Origin: Lachnospiraceae bacterium
GTDB taxonomy: Bacteria > Bacillota > Clostridia > Lachnospirales > Lachnospiraceae
DNA: 64,000 bases
NCBI GenBank assembly: GCA_015057165.1
Contig: SVEY01000011.1
Coordinates: forward strand, 1 to 64,000
Reading direction: 5' to 3'
Position numbers and translations under genes: made by a program. Of the stretch, positions 54,376-62,434 are shown piece by piece. The notes beneath the pieces are model-generated. The model was not told the origin of the DNA, ran no database searches, and worked only from the letters and a program-made list of their open reading frames with translations. How positions within the stretch are numbered: position 1 is the stretch's first letter; the number at the start of each line of letters is the position of its first letter.

Positions 54376-55000
54376 ACGTCCTAAAATCTCGGATAAACAT
54401 AAGATATGTATTATCTGCGAGGGCAATGAAGAGTATAAATACTTGGAACGTCTGAAAAGCATTCATGTATGGAACGATATTTACGATATTTCTTTGGATA
54501 ATGCTAAAGGCAATGGAAATATTCCTGCAAGGTATCAAGATAGATATCAAAATGGTTCTTATGAAGTCGTGTTTGTGTTTTGTGATACAGAAAAGAAACC
54601 TTATGAACAGTATGAAGATATTAAGCATAAAATAAATGATTTTCATGGAATACGTAATGCTTCTGACGAAATAGTTATTTTCGGAAATCCATGTACCATG
54701 CAGATTATATCTAAGCATTGGACATATGAGGTTATTAAAAAGCCGGCAAAGGCTGTTAATGCGCCTCTTATCGAGAAGTATACTGGTGTAAAGGGCTATA
54801 AGGGTAGAAATGATCAGATAGAGGAGATTATGAAGTTCATAACTGCCGACAACTACAAAGATATGCGCGATAGAGTACAAAAAATGAATCAGAATGACCA
54901 TATTGATGGCACAAGTAATTTTGTGAAATTACTAGAAATATTTGAGACAGATGACATTCAATGGATTGATGCAATAAATAAAAAGATAGGGGATGCTTAG
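54365..55000 (+). CDS. RloB-like (Toprim-type) partner protein
   Basis: A 211-residue protein. ATG 54365 is preferred (AGGAGG nine bases upstream); it overlaps the ATPase stop by 11 bases. CIICEGNEEYKYLERL with E19 and VVFVFCDTEK with D74 are the acidic positions expected of the RloB/Toprim-like fold; FGNPCTMQIISKHW resembles the RloB NPxFExW segment. It is probably the nuclease or effector half of an anti-phage system. The stop codon lies inside the first bases of repeat copy 2, so the gene's natural end may have been replaced. Confidence 0.7.
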   Translation: MTNRRPKISDKHKICIICEGNEEYKYLERLKSIHVWNDIYDISLDNAKGNGNIPARYQDRYQNGSYEVVFVFCDTEKKPYEQYEDIKHKINDFHGIRNASDEIVIFGNPCTMQIISKHWTYEVIKKPAKAVNAPLIEKYTGVKGYKGRNDQIEEIMKFITADNYKDMRDRVQKMNQNDHIDGTSNFVKLLEIFETDDIQWIDAINKKIGDA

Positions 55001-55096
55001 AAAAAGGTATTAACAGATTAAATACGCGACTTGAGAATTGGGTTAACTAGTAATAACAATCAGTAAGATTTATAGGTCAATCTGCTTGGCAGATTG
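54996..55096 (+). repeat. 101-bp direct repeat, copy 2
   Basis: Perfect copy of 52894-52994, offset 2102 bases. It supplies the TAG stop of the RloB-like gene and ends 19 bases before the module 2 promoter box. Confidence 0.95.
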
Positions 55097-55115
55097 GCTT
55101 ATTTTTGCGTAAAAA

Positions 55116-55210
55116 AGTTCACAAAAAATACACAAATTAGTTGTGTAACATATACCAATATGTATTGAAAATGTATATATACTTGAAAATACATACTAAT
55201 AATGTATACT
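55116..55210 (+). promoter_or_regulatory. effector module 2 promoter with shared upstream box
   Basis: The 22-bp box (55116-55137) identical to that of module 1, 45 bases gap, -35 TTGAAA (55183-55188), 16-base spacer, -10 TATACT (55205-55210). ATACAT-n7-ATGTAT (55189-55207) spans spacer and -10, and more ATGTAT copies lie upstream. Confidence 0.75.
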
Positions 55211-55275
55211 ATTACACATAGTGTATAAAAATAATGGGATTATTTTGCTTTTTGTTATAGAAGGATGTGATTATT

Positions 55276-55701
55276 ATGACGACAATGGGTACAACTATTG
55301 AGAATAAAAAAGCACTTGAAAAGATGAATGCGGCAATAGCTGATTATGCGAATGAGTGTGCAGCTATAAGTGGTAGGATAGAACGTTTAGAACAAGCAAG
55401 AGATAAACTTAATGGATATGGATGGTTTATTGCTGGAAGAAAGGAAAGAACTAATTACGTAGGAAATTGTTTGCAAAATGACGGCGATTGGAAGGGATTT
55501 GGTAAGAATATTGCTAGGTTGAATCTATATTTTGCAACTGAGGACTGGAATCGAATGGATCAAGGACGCGAATTCGTATTAGGTTATATAAATAGCGAGA
55601 TTGAGCGGCTTAAGAGCGAAACAAATCTTTTTGAACGTGCAATTGGAAATATAACTAATGATATAAAGGAATTAGAAAGAACTATTAAGAATAGTAAATA
55701 G
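55276..55701 (+). CDS. helical T7SS targeting partner (DUF5082-like), module 2
   Basis: A 141-residue helical protein; ATG 55276 preferred over GTG 55267 for spacing to AAGGA. It matches the module 1 partner in length and layout (ISGRIERLEQARDKL, GKNIARLNLYFATEDWNRMD, then a final coiled coil). Module 2 has no WXG100 gene of its own, so it probably uses the one at 44.7 kb. Confidence 0.7.
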   Translation: MTTMGTTIENKKALEKMNAAIADYANECAAISGRIERLEQARDKLNGYGWFIAGRKERTNYVGNCLQNDGDWKGFGKNIARLNLYFATEDWNRMDQGREFVLGYINSEIERLKSETNLFERAIGNITNDIKELERTIKNSK

Positions 55702-55710
55702 GAGATTGAG

Positions 55711-55992
55711 ATGGGACAAATAAGGATAGATAACTCGCAGTTTAATGTAAAAGTAGATGATATATCAAGGACAGGGTCACGTATTGTGAACTCGAAAGAA
55801 TATAGTTTTTCAATAAGTACGAATGAAAAAGAATCACCTTGTTTGTCACAATGCGCAGAGGCAATGCACATGATGGATAGTATTATTAATGCATATGGTT
55901 TGCTAAACAAAAGGACTGTAATAGCTATAAAGAAAGCTGGTCAAGCAATTAATGATATCGATAAAGATGTTGCAACAAAACTTCGTCGCTAG
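55711..55992 (+). CDS. TIGR04197/DUF3130-like small T7SS partner, module 2
   Basis: A 93-residue helical protein. VDDISRTGSRIVNSKEYSFS and CAEAMHMMDSIINAYGLL with a final AGQAINDIDKDV line up with the module 1 protein. Starts ten bases after the previous stop with GGAG upstream. Expected to act with the preceding protein in targeting the RHS toxin. Confidence 0.72.
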   Translation: MGQIRIDNSQFNVKVDDISRTGSRIVNSKEYSFSISTNEKESPCLSQCAEAMHMMDSIINAYGLLNKRTVIAIKKAGQAINDIDKDVATKLRR

Positions 55993-56036
55993 GTTCGTTG
56001 TAAATATTATTTGTGTTATGTATAAGGGAGGATATT

Positions 56037-59000
56037 ATGGGATATATAATTAAGTATCCAGATATATATGTAATGTACGACAATGTTAAGAGGTACAAAG
56101 AGAAACTAATCGTGGGATTTGATACGCATATTGGATCTATGCAAGGGTTCAATTCTGGTGAATTTCTTGAAGGTGAGACTAGTAGAGCAATTGACGATTA
56201 TATTAGTGATGTACATTATAAGTGTAAAGATGCAATTATACAAGGTATAACTGAACTTGAGATGAGACTTGTATTCTATGCCTGGGGGTGGAATTCTGTC
56301 GATGCAGATCTGGGTGCAGTACTTAACACAGATAAGATGGATTATTATAATTCGTTAACACAAAATGTATGTGAGAACGATATGTGTGATTCTGTTAATG
56401 AGATTAACAGTGTAATAAACTCTGTATCTGATATTCTTCCCTTTGATCAACTTTTTCAGGTAGGTAACTATGATAATCATTTGAATGATACTATGAAAGG
56501 TATTAGTGACTTCAAAGATAAGGTTATTAATTATGAAAATAGCTGCGTAGGTGAATTTTCCAATGTAATTACTCTTCTTAGTGGAGTAGCGAACCTGATA
56601 AATGAATATAGCAACAAAGATATAAATAGTTATCAGAAAAATGATGTGTTAAAGAGTCCAAATTATGTGGCAATGATGGCTGCTTTTGAAAGTTCTCGTA
56701 CATATGTTGCGCAGAATCAGAGTAGATTTGATGATGTAAAGCCAAAGCTTGATAAGATTATCTGTAGGTATAACCATACTGAAAGCTTTGCAAGATGTTT
56801 ATCAGAATATGGGATGGGACAGGTTCTTAATCATTACTTTAGTACAGACCCAGTAGATTTATCAACAGGAAACTTCATATACAAGAAGACAGATGTAGTA
56901 CTAGAAGGAGATTATGAACTAAGATTAGAAAGATTTTATAATGCACTAACATGCAATAACAATAGTGTAATTGGCGCTGGTTTTACACATAATTATAACC
57001 TGAGACTATCAAACTATGATGAGGATTCTATTTCTATTGCTATGGCAGATGGCCATAAACTCTTCTTTGAACTGACAGAAGATGGAGTATATGATAATAT
57101 CTTTTCTTGCGACGAGACACTTGTTAAAGCGTCGGATGAAGAGAATAAGGATTATAAGTATCGACTTATTGACAGCGATAGTATAAGATACTTCTTTAAT
57201 GAAGAAGGATTGTTGCTTCGACAGGAAGATAGTAATCATGTAGGAGTAACACTTAAGTATGACAATGATAAACTAATAAATGTATTTAATGATGGAAATG
57301 AATATATAAAGTTTAACTATAATGATGAAGGATTAATATCATCTGTAGATACTAGTAAAGATAGGACAATTAGATATGAATATAAGGATGGATATCTCGT
57401 AGATGTTATCATGCCTAATTCTAATAGATATCATTATGTGTATTCAACAGATAATCAGATAGCAGAAGTGCTTAATGGAGATGAAATATCACAGGTAAAG
57501 AATACATATGATGAAAAAGGAAGAATAATAAGACAAGACTTTATTGATGGTTCATTTATGACATATGAATATGTTAATAACAAAGTTGTTCTAACTGAAC
57601 GTAATGGACAAGTAACAACATATGAACATGATGAGAATAATAATACTTCTAAAGTAACCTATCCTGATAAATCTACAGAAGAATTCAAATATAATGATAA
57701 AGGAAAGAAAATATGGAATAAGGATAGGAATGGATTCGTCACAAAGTATGAGTATAATGAAAGAGGAATGCTTTTAAAGGAGATAAATGCACTAGGAGTA
57801 ACAAGTGTAATATCTTATGATGAGAATAATAACATTAAAAGAATTCAACTTGATGGTAAAAATAGATTAGAAGCAACATATGATTCTAATTCTAATCTAA
57901 TAAGTCGTATAGATGCTGAGGGTAATAAGAGAGAACTTACATATGATGATTGTGGTCATGTAACATCAATCACAGATGAAGATGGTTATAAGACTATAGT
58001 AGAATATGATGATAATGGAAATGTTATATCTATTATCAAGCCAACTGGTGTAAAAGTAGGATTTTCTTATGATGAGTACAATCGTCCTGTTAAAACAATA
58101 GATGGAAACGGGAATGAGACAAGCTTTACCTATGACATTAATGATAGAATAACAAGTATAGTTAATGCCAAAGGAGATAGGGCTTCATTTGAATATAATC
58201 TTCTTGGTAAAGTAATAAAATCCAATGACTTTGATGGAGAGTCTGTTGAAGTTGCGTATAATAATCTTAATTTAGAAGAGAGTGTTACAGATAAAGAAGG
58301 AAATATAACAAGGTTCGAATATGATAAGATGTGGAATAGAACTAAGACGCATCTTCCTTCTGGTGCAATAATAGAAAATGTATATGATAAGAATAATCGT
58401 CTAACTAAGGTTATCCTTCCAGAGGGACAGAGCCAGTCAGTAGAATATGATTTTAATGGTAATATAATAAAAGAGACCGATGCTAATAGTTCGACAACTA
58501 AGTATAAGTATGATGTCCTTAACAGACTTATAGGTATAACTAATGCCTTGGGTAAAGTGACACGATTTAAGTACGATAGATTAGGAAATGTTATAAAGGA
58601 AATCGATAATAATGGAAATGAAACCAGCTATGAATATGATAATAACAACAGACTAATTGCAAGTACTAATAAACTTGGAGAGAAGACGACTTATGAGTAT
58701 TATCCTTCTGGTAAAAGAAGAAAGATAGCATTTTCAGATAATACATTTGAAGAATATACATATGAGAATGGGCTTCTTACTAGAATTAGAAATCGTCAGG
58801 GAGTAGTTACAAAGCTATCATATGATGGTAATGAGAATGTAATCTCAGAAACTAATGCTGCTGGAGATACTATTAGATATGAGTATGATAAACTAGATAT
58901 GCTTGTTAAAATCATTACTCCTGAGGGCGGAGAACGTAGATTCTCATATGATAAAGTAGGAAATATGACTAAGATTATTGATGAACTTGGAAATGTTACT

Positions 59001-61355
59001 TCTTATGAGTATACGTCTAACGGAAAGCTAAGTAAGGTTATTGACGCTAAAGGAAATGAGACAAGCTATAAATATGATACGGTAGGGAATCTCATTGAAG
59101 TAAAGAGAATAGGTGAATTCGATGAGATAACATCATACGAATACGACTTGAATGGTAATGTAACTAAGGTTACAGATCCACTTATGAATAGTGATATATA
59201 TACATATGATGGCATGGGTCGTGTGATAAGTAAGCTAGACAGAGATGAGAATTTTACTAATATAAGTTATAATTCTATAGGTCAGGTTGAAAAAATTACA
59301 TATTCAGATGACAATGAAGTTAAGATGTCATATGATGAACTAGGCTTCTTAAAAGAGATAGAGGATATGAATGGTACATCAAGAATTGAAACAGATGTGC
59401 TCGGCAGGGTACTTTCTTCAACTGACTATAATGGTAATAAAGTGTCATATGAGTATTCTGATGATAAGAAGAAATCAATGACTTATCCTGATGGAAAGAA
59501 GCTTTTCTATAAATATGATGACAATGGACTTCTTAAGTCTATGATGCTCGTAGATGGAAAAATTGTAAAGGACATAGGCACGAAAACGGAGAAAGATGAA
59601 AGTGTTGACGGAATAACAAAGCTGGTAGAATATACATATGATGCTATGGCAAGACCGCTTTCTAAATATATGTCTAATGGTCAAGAGACAGAGTTTACTT
59701 ATAATGCAATTGGGCGCGTATCAAGTATAATTCATAGAGTAAAAGATATAGAAGAATCTTATAATTATAAATACGATTTGTCCGGTAATAAAGTATCCTC
59801 AATAAAGAAAAGAGCTAATTCATTAGATAGCGGAAGCTTTACATATGGATATGATGCACTTAATCAGCTTATATCGGTAAGTAAAGATAATAGACTCCTT
59901 CGTGAATATATATATGATTCATTCGGTAATAGAATCGTTAAGAAATCATATGGTGATATGACGGAAGAAAGCATATATAGCTATAATAGGAATAATCAAC
60001 TTGTAAAAGAAGTTGTATCCGATAAAATAACAAAACTATATGATTATGATAAGAGAGGAAATCTAATAAGCGTATCAGAAAACGATAATGTAATAGCTAA
60101 GTATACTTATAATGCCAATAATAGAGTTAATTCGATAGTAAACTATAAGGATAGCATTAAAGAATCAGTTGAATATGCTTATAATGGTATAGGTCAAAGA
60201 ATAGCACAGACAGTAAAGATGCCGGAAAGACCTGAGAAAAAAATTGAATATGTAATAGATATCACAAAGCAATATAATAATATGCTTTCTGACCTTGAAT
60301 CGAACTATTATTATGACAATAATGTACTTGCACTTGATAGAGAAGATGAACTAAATTTCTTTATGCAAGATGATTTAGGCTCGGTAATGGGGATATCTGA
60401 TGGTCTCGGAAGTGCTGTGGATTCGTATGCTTATGATGAATTCGGAGAAGAAGTTAATGGTATAAATGGCGTTTCGCATATACAATCAATAACATATACT
60501 GGTTATCAAAAGGAGGCTGTGGGAGATACGTACTTTGCACAAGCAAGACAATATAGTGCGAAAATAGGACGATTTGTTAGCGAGGATATTTTAAAAGGTG
60601 ATAGGTTGTTCCCTACTAGTTTGAATTCGTATATTTATTGTTGGAATAGACCAGAGGATTTTGTTGATTTGGATGGAAGGGCACCAAGTCTCCCTTCGAG
60701 TATTGTAAAAAGTAAAACCATTCAGGCAGAAAAGATTGAATTTGATCTTTATATAGCACAGACAGATTACGGAAAAATAGTATACTCATCTGAGCTTATT
60801 ATTCTAGTGGCTGTTTTGGAAAAAAGTCCCGAAGTAGCTATTGAAGGATTTGCAAGTGCTATAGCATCTGCGGCAATTAATGAGGATAATGGAGGAAGTT
60901 ATTCTAATGGATGGGTAGGAGGAGCAATAGACGGTATAATTAGTGGAACATTTGATAAATATGGGAAAATTCCTGTTTTAAAGGCTGTTGGTAGTACTAT
61001 AGGTGGAACATTGGGAGATTTGCTGACATATAAATTAGATAATCCTGAACATGATTTGACAAAGGGAGACTGGGCAAATGCGGCTACAAAAGGATTTATT
61101 CAATCAATTCCTAAGTTGTTTGGTAGTCCTATCTGTACAAAAGTTGCGGGAAAAGATTTATCTAAATTAATAACGTTTGAAGCATCTGATGATATCTACA
61201 ATATAATTGCAAAGTTTTTTGGTAAGGGTTTCTTGTCAGAAATTAAATGGTTATCTTATTACATAAGTACTTTGCTATATGATAAAGCTGTGGCACCACA
61301 GATGCTAAACCTTTTTGATGACAGAACGAATAATGATTCGTGCCTAGAGAATTAA
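56037..61355 (+). CDS. LXG-like RHS/YD-repeat polymorphic toxin 2
   Basis: A 1772-residue protein; ATG 56037 has GGGAGG upstream. Same plan as toxin 1: helical LXG-like region to ~265, DPVDLSTGNFIY (~270), YD repeats to ~1500, and RHS core end GRFVSEDILKGDR and NSYIYCWNRPEDFVDLDGR (to ~1547). The C-terminal ~225 residues differ from toxin 1. They contain NGWVGGAIDGIISGTF and STIGGTLGDLLTYKLDNPE, shared with the third RHS tip at 63.7 kb, then a unique tail of about 75 residues with FFGKGFLSEIKWLSYYIS. Probably membrane-active; no catalytic motif recognised. Confidence 0.85.
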   Translation: MGYIIKYPDIYVMYDNVKRYKEKLIVGFDTHIGSMQGFNSGEFLEGETSRAIDDYISDVHYKCKDAIIQGITELEMRLVFYAWGWNSVDADLGAVLNTDKMDYYNSLTQNVCENDMCDSVNEINSVINSVSDILPFDQLFQVGNYDNHLNDTMKGISDFKDKVINYENSCVGEFSNVITLLSGVANLINEYSNKDINSYQKNDVLKSPNYVAMMAAFESSRTYVAQNQSRFDDVKPKLDKIICRYNHTESFARCLSEYGMGQVLNHYFSTDPVDLSTGNFIYKKTDVVLEGDYELRLERFYNALTCNNNSVIGAGFTHNYNLRLSNYDEDSISIAMADGHKLFFELTEDGVYDNIFSCDETLVKASDEENKDYKYRLIDSDSIRYFFNEEGLLLRQEDSNHVGVTLKYDNDKLINVFNDGNEYIKFNYNDEGLISSVDTSKDRTIRYEYKDGYLVDVIMPNSNRYHYVYSTDNQIAEVLNGDEISQVKNTYDEKGRIIRQDFIDGSFMTYEYVNNKVVLTERNGQVTTYEHDENNNTSKVTYPDKSTEEFKYNDKGKKIWNKDRNGFVTKYEYNERGMLLKEINALGVTSVISYDENNNIKRIQLDGKNRLEATYDSNSNLISRIDAEGNKRELTYDDCGHVTSITDEDGYKTIVEYDDNGNVISIIKPTGVKVGFSYDEYNRPVKTIDGNGNETSFTYDINDRITSIVNAKGDRASFEYNLLGKVIKSNDFDGESVEVAYNNLNLEESVTDKEGNITRFEYDKMWNRTKTHLPSGAIIENVYDKNNRLTKVILPEGQSQSVEYDFNGNIIKETDANSSTTKYKYDVLNRLIGITNALGKVTRFKYDRLGNVIKEIDNNGNETSYEYDNNNRLIASTNKLGEKTTYEYYPSGKRRKIAFSDNTFEEYTYENGLLTRIRNRQGVVTKLSYDGNENVISETNAAGDTIRYEYDKLDMLVKIITPEGGERRFSYDKVGNMTKIIDELGNVTSYEYTSNGKLSKVIDAKGNETSYKYDTVGNLIEVKRIGEFDEITSYEYDLNGNVTKVTDPLMNSDIYTYDGMGRVISKLDRDENFTNISYNSIGQVEKITYSDDNEVKMSYDELGFLKEIEDMNGTSRIETDVLGRVLSSTDYNGNKVSYEYSDDKKKSMTYPDGKKLFYKYDDNGLLKSMMLVDGKIVKDIGTKTEKDESVDGITKLVEYTYDAMARPLSKYMSNGQETEFTYNAIGRVSSIIHRVKDIEESYNYKYDLSGNKVSSIKKRANSLDSGSFTYGYDALNQLISVSKDNRLLREYIYDSFGNRIVKKSYGDMTEESIYSYNRNNQLVKEVVSDKITKLYDYDKRGNLISVSENDNVIAKYTYNANNRVNSIVNYKDSIKESVEYAYNGIGQRIAQTVKMPERPEKKIEYVIDITKQYNNMLSDLESNYYYDNNVLALDREDELNFFMQDDLGSVMGISDGLGSAVDSYAYDEFGEEVNGINGVSHIQSITYTGYQKEAVGDTYFAQARQYSAKIGRFVSEDILKGDRLFPTSLNSYIYCWNRPEDFVDLDGRAPSLPSSIVKSKTIQAEKIEFDLYIAQTDYGKIVYSSELIILVAVLEKSPEVAIEGFASAIASAAINEDNGGSYSNGWVGGAIDGIISGTFDKYGKIPVLKAVGSTIGGTLGDLLTYKLDNPEHDLTKGDWANAATKGFIQSIPKLFGSPICTKVAGKDLSKLITFEASDDIYNIIAKFFGKGFLSEIKWLSYYISTLLYDKAVAPQMLNLFDDRTNNDSCLEN

Positions 61356-61373
61356 TTTATATAGGAGTAAAAA

Positions 61374-61679
61374 ATGAGTAATATTTTACCGGTGATTATC
61401 TTGATTATAGTTTATACGTATCCTCTGATTCTTATTGCTTTGATTTTTGTTAATAGAATTCGTTCAAAAAGAAATGGAAAAACAGAGATAAAAAGAAAGG
61501 AAATATATGAAAAGCTAGAGGGTGATGATACACCGTATGGTATTTGGAAGAGAAAAATGGCATCTGATGCAGAATCCTTTGCTAGGTTAACATTATGTAG
61601 GGATTTGATATTTGTGTTGTTTTGCCTTCTTTTAGAAATCATACCGTTTTTCGATGTTATAGAACGAATCACAAAATAA
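61374..61679 (+). CDS. two-helix membrane protein, putative immunity to toxin 2
   Basis: A 101-residue protein with a membrane helix at each end (about 4-27 and 76-95) and a charged middle (RSKRNGKTEIKRKEIYEKLE). AGGAG site, 18 bases behind the toxin gene. Placement and topology suggest immunity to a membrane-acting toxin; no family recognised. Confidence 0.6.
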   Translation: MSNILPVIILIIVYTYPLILIALIFVNRIRSKRNGKTEIKRKEIYEKLEGDDTPYGIWKRKMASDAESFARLTLCRDLIFVLFCLLLEIIPFFDVIERITK

Positions 61680-61723
61680 AATGCATGTTTGATATATAGT
61701 TTCTTTGTAAAGGGGAGTGAAAA

Positions 61724-61942
61724 ATGAAAGAGAAAAAACAACATATTATTATGCTGGTTGTAGTAGATGTGAGCGCGGTCTTAGCACCTATAATGTATCT
61801 TTTGACAGTTTATTTTTTCAATTCAGAAAAATTGCGAGAAATGCATGTTATAGTGATTATATGTGTATGGTTTGCTTTGGCTATTGTGGGTTCTGTTATA
61901 TGGACTGTGTATATAATTAAAAAAATGAAAAAAATCCCATAA
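61724..61942 (+). CDS. small two-helix membrane protein, second immunity candidate
   Basis: A 72-residue protein with membrane helices at about 9-31 and 42-66 and basic ends (MKEKKQH, IKKMKKIP). Site AAGGGGAG. A longer-looking frame in another phase covers the same bases but is richer in Cys and less likely. It may protect against the same toxin, or be immunity left from a replaced toxin. Confidence 0.55.
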   Translation: MKEKKQHIIMLVVVDVSAVLAPIMYLLTVYFFNSEKLREMHVIVIICVWFALAIVGSVIWTVYIIKKMKKIP

Positions 61943-62265
61943 TTTAAAATGGATATGCAGAGAGATTTTTATGATTCTAGGATTTGCATGATGCAACTCT
62001 TTTTTTGTTGTATAAATAGTCGAGGTCGTTATACAAATTATATATTGCAATCTCTTTTCTGTAGTGCTACGATGTATCTACGATTCAAAGCAAGAATCGT
62101 GTGCTATGCACACATTTAAGATGGGTAAATTCTATAATCTTAATTTCTAATTATATGTCAAGATTTCATGATTCTTGCAAAATCCAATAATAAAATTTGT
62201 TAAGCGAGATTATGATATTTTTACATTTTTTCATTGGAATCATATTCTCGCGGAAAGGAGAAACT
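61943..62265 (+). promoter_or_regulatory. non-coding stretch with two-hairpin leader
   Basis: No gene is seen in these 323 bases. They contain ACGATTC-n7-GAATCGT (62080-62100) and, overlapping it by two bases, GTGTGC-tat-GCACAC (62099-62113). The arrangement resembles the two hairpins before the intact Rpn gene at 28.77 kb and precedes a truncated Rpn gene here. Confidence 0.45.
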
Positions 62266-62403
62266 ATGTCCAATGAGAGAAACTATAAGAGTAATGTATT
62301 TGTAATGTTGTTAGAAGAAAAGAAAAGAGCGCTAGAGCTATACAATGCGGTAAATGATTCTAATTATGACGATCCTGAGCAGATTGTTATTAATACTATC
62401 TAA
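62266..62403 (+). pseudogene. N-terminal fragment of an Rpn-type nuclease gene
   Basis: A 45-residue frame with a strong AAAGGAG site. NYKSNVFVMLLEEKKRALEL and YNAVNDSNYDDPEQIVINT are the usual opening of the Rpn/PD-(D/E)XK 'transposase' family of Lachnospiraceae, which are ~300 residues long. The nuclease core is missing and the frame stops just before the RHS fragment. The truncation suggests that a recombination event joined the two. Confidence 0.65.
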
Positions 62404-62434
62404 GGAGGTTTTATTAAAAGTGATGAAGATAATG

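Noticed and set aside
61717-61920. Alternative frame encoding a Cys/Tyr-rich 67-residue peptide
   Set aside because: The overlapping frame at 61724-61942 has the better ribosome spacing and two clear membrane helices with basic ends.
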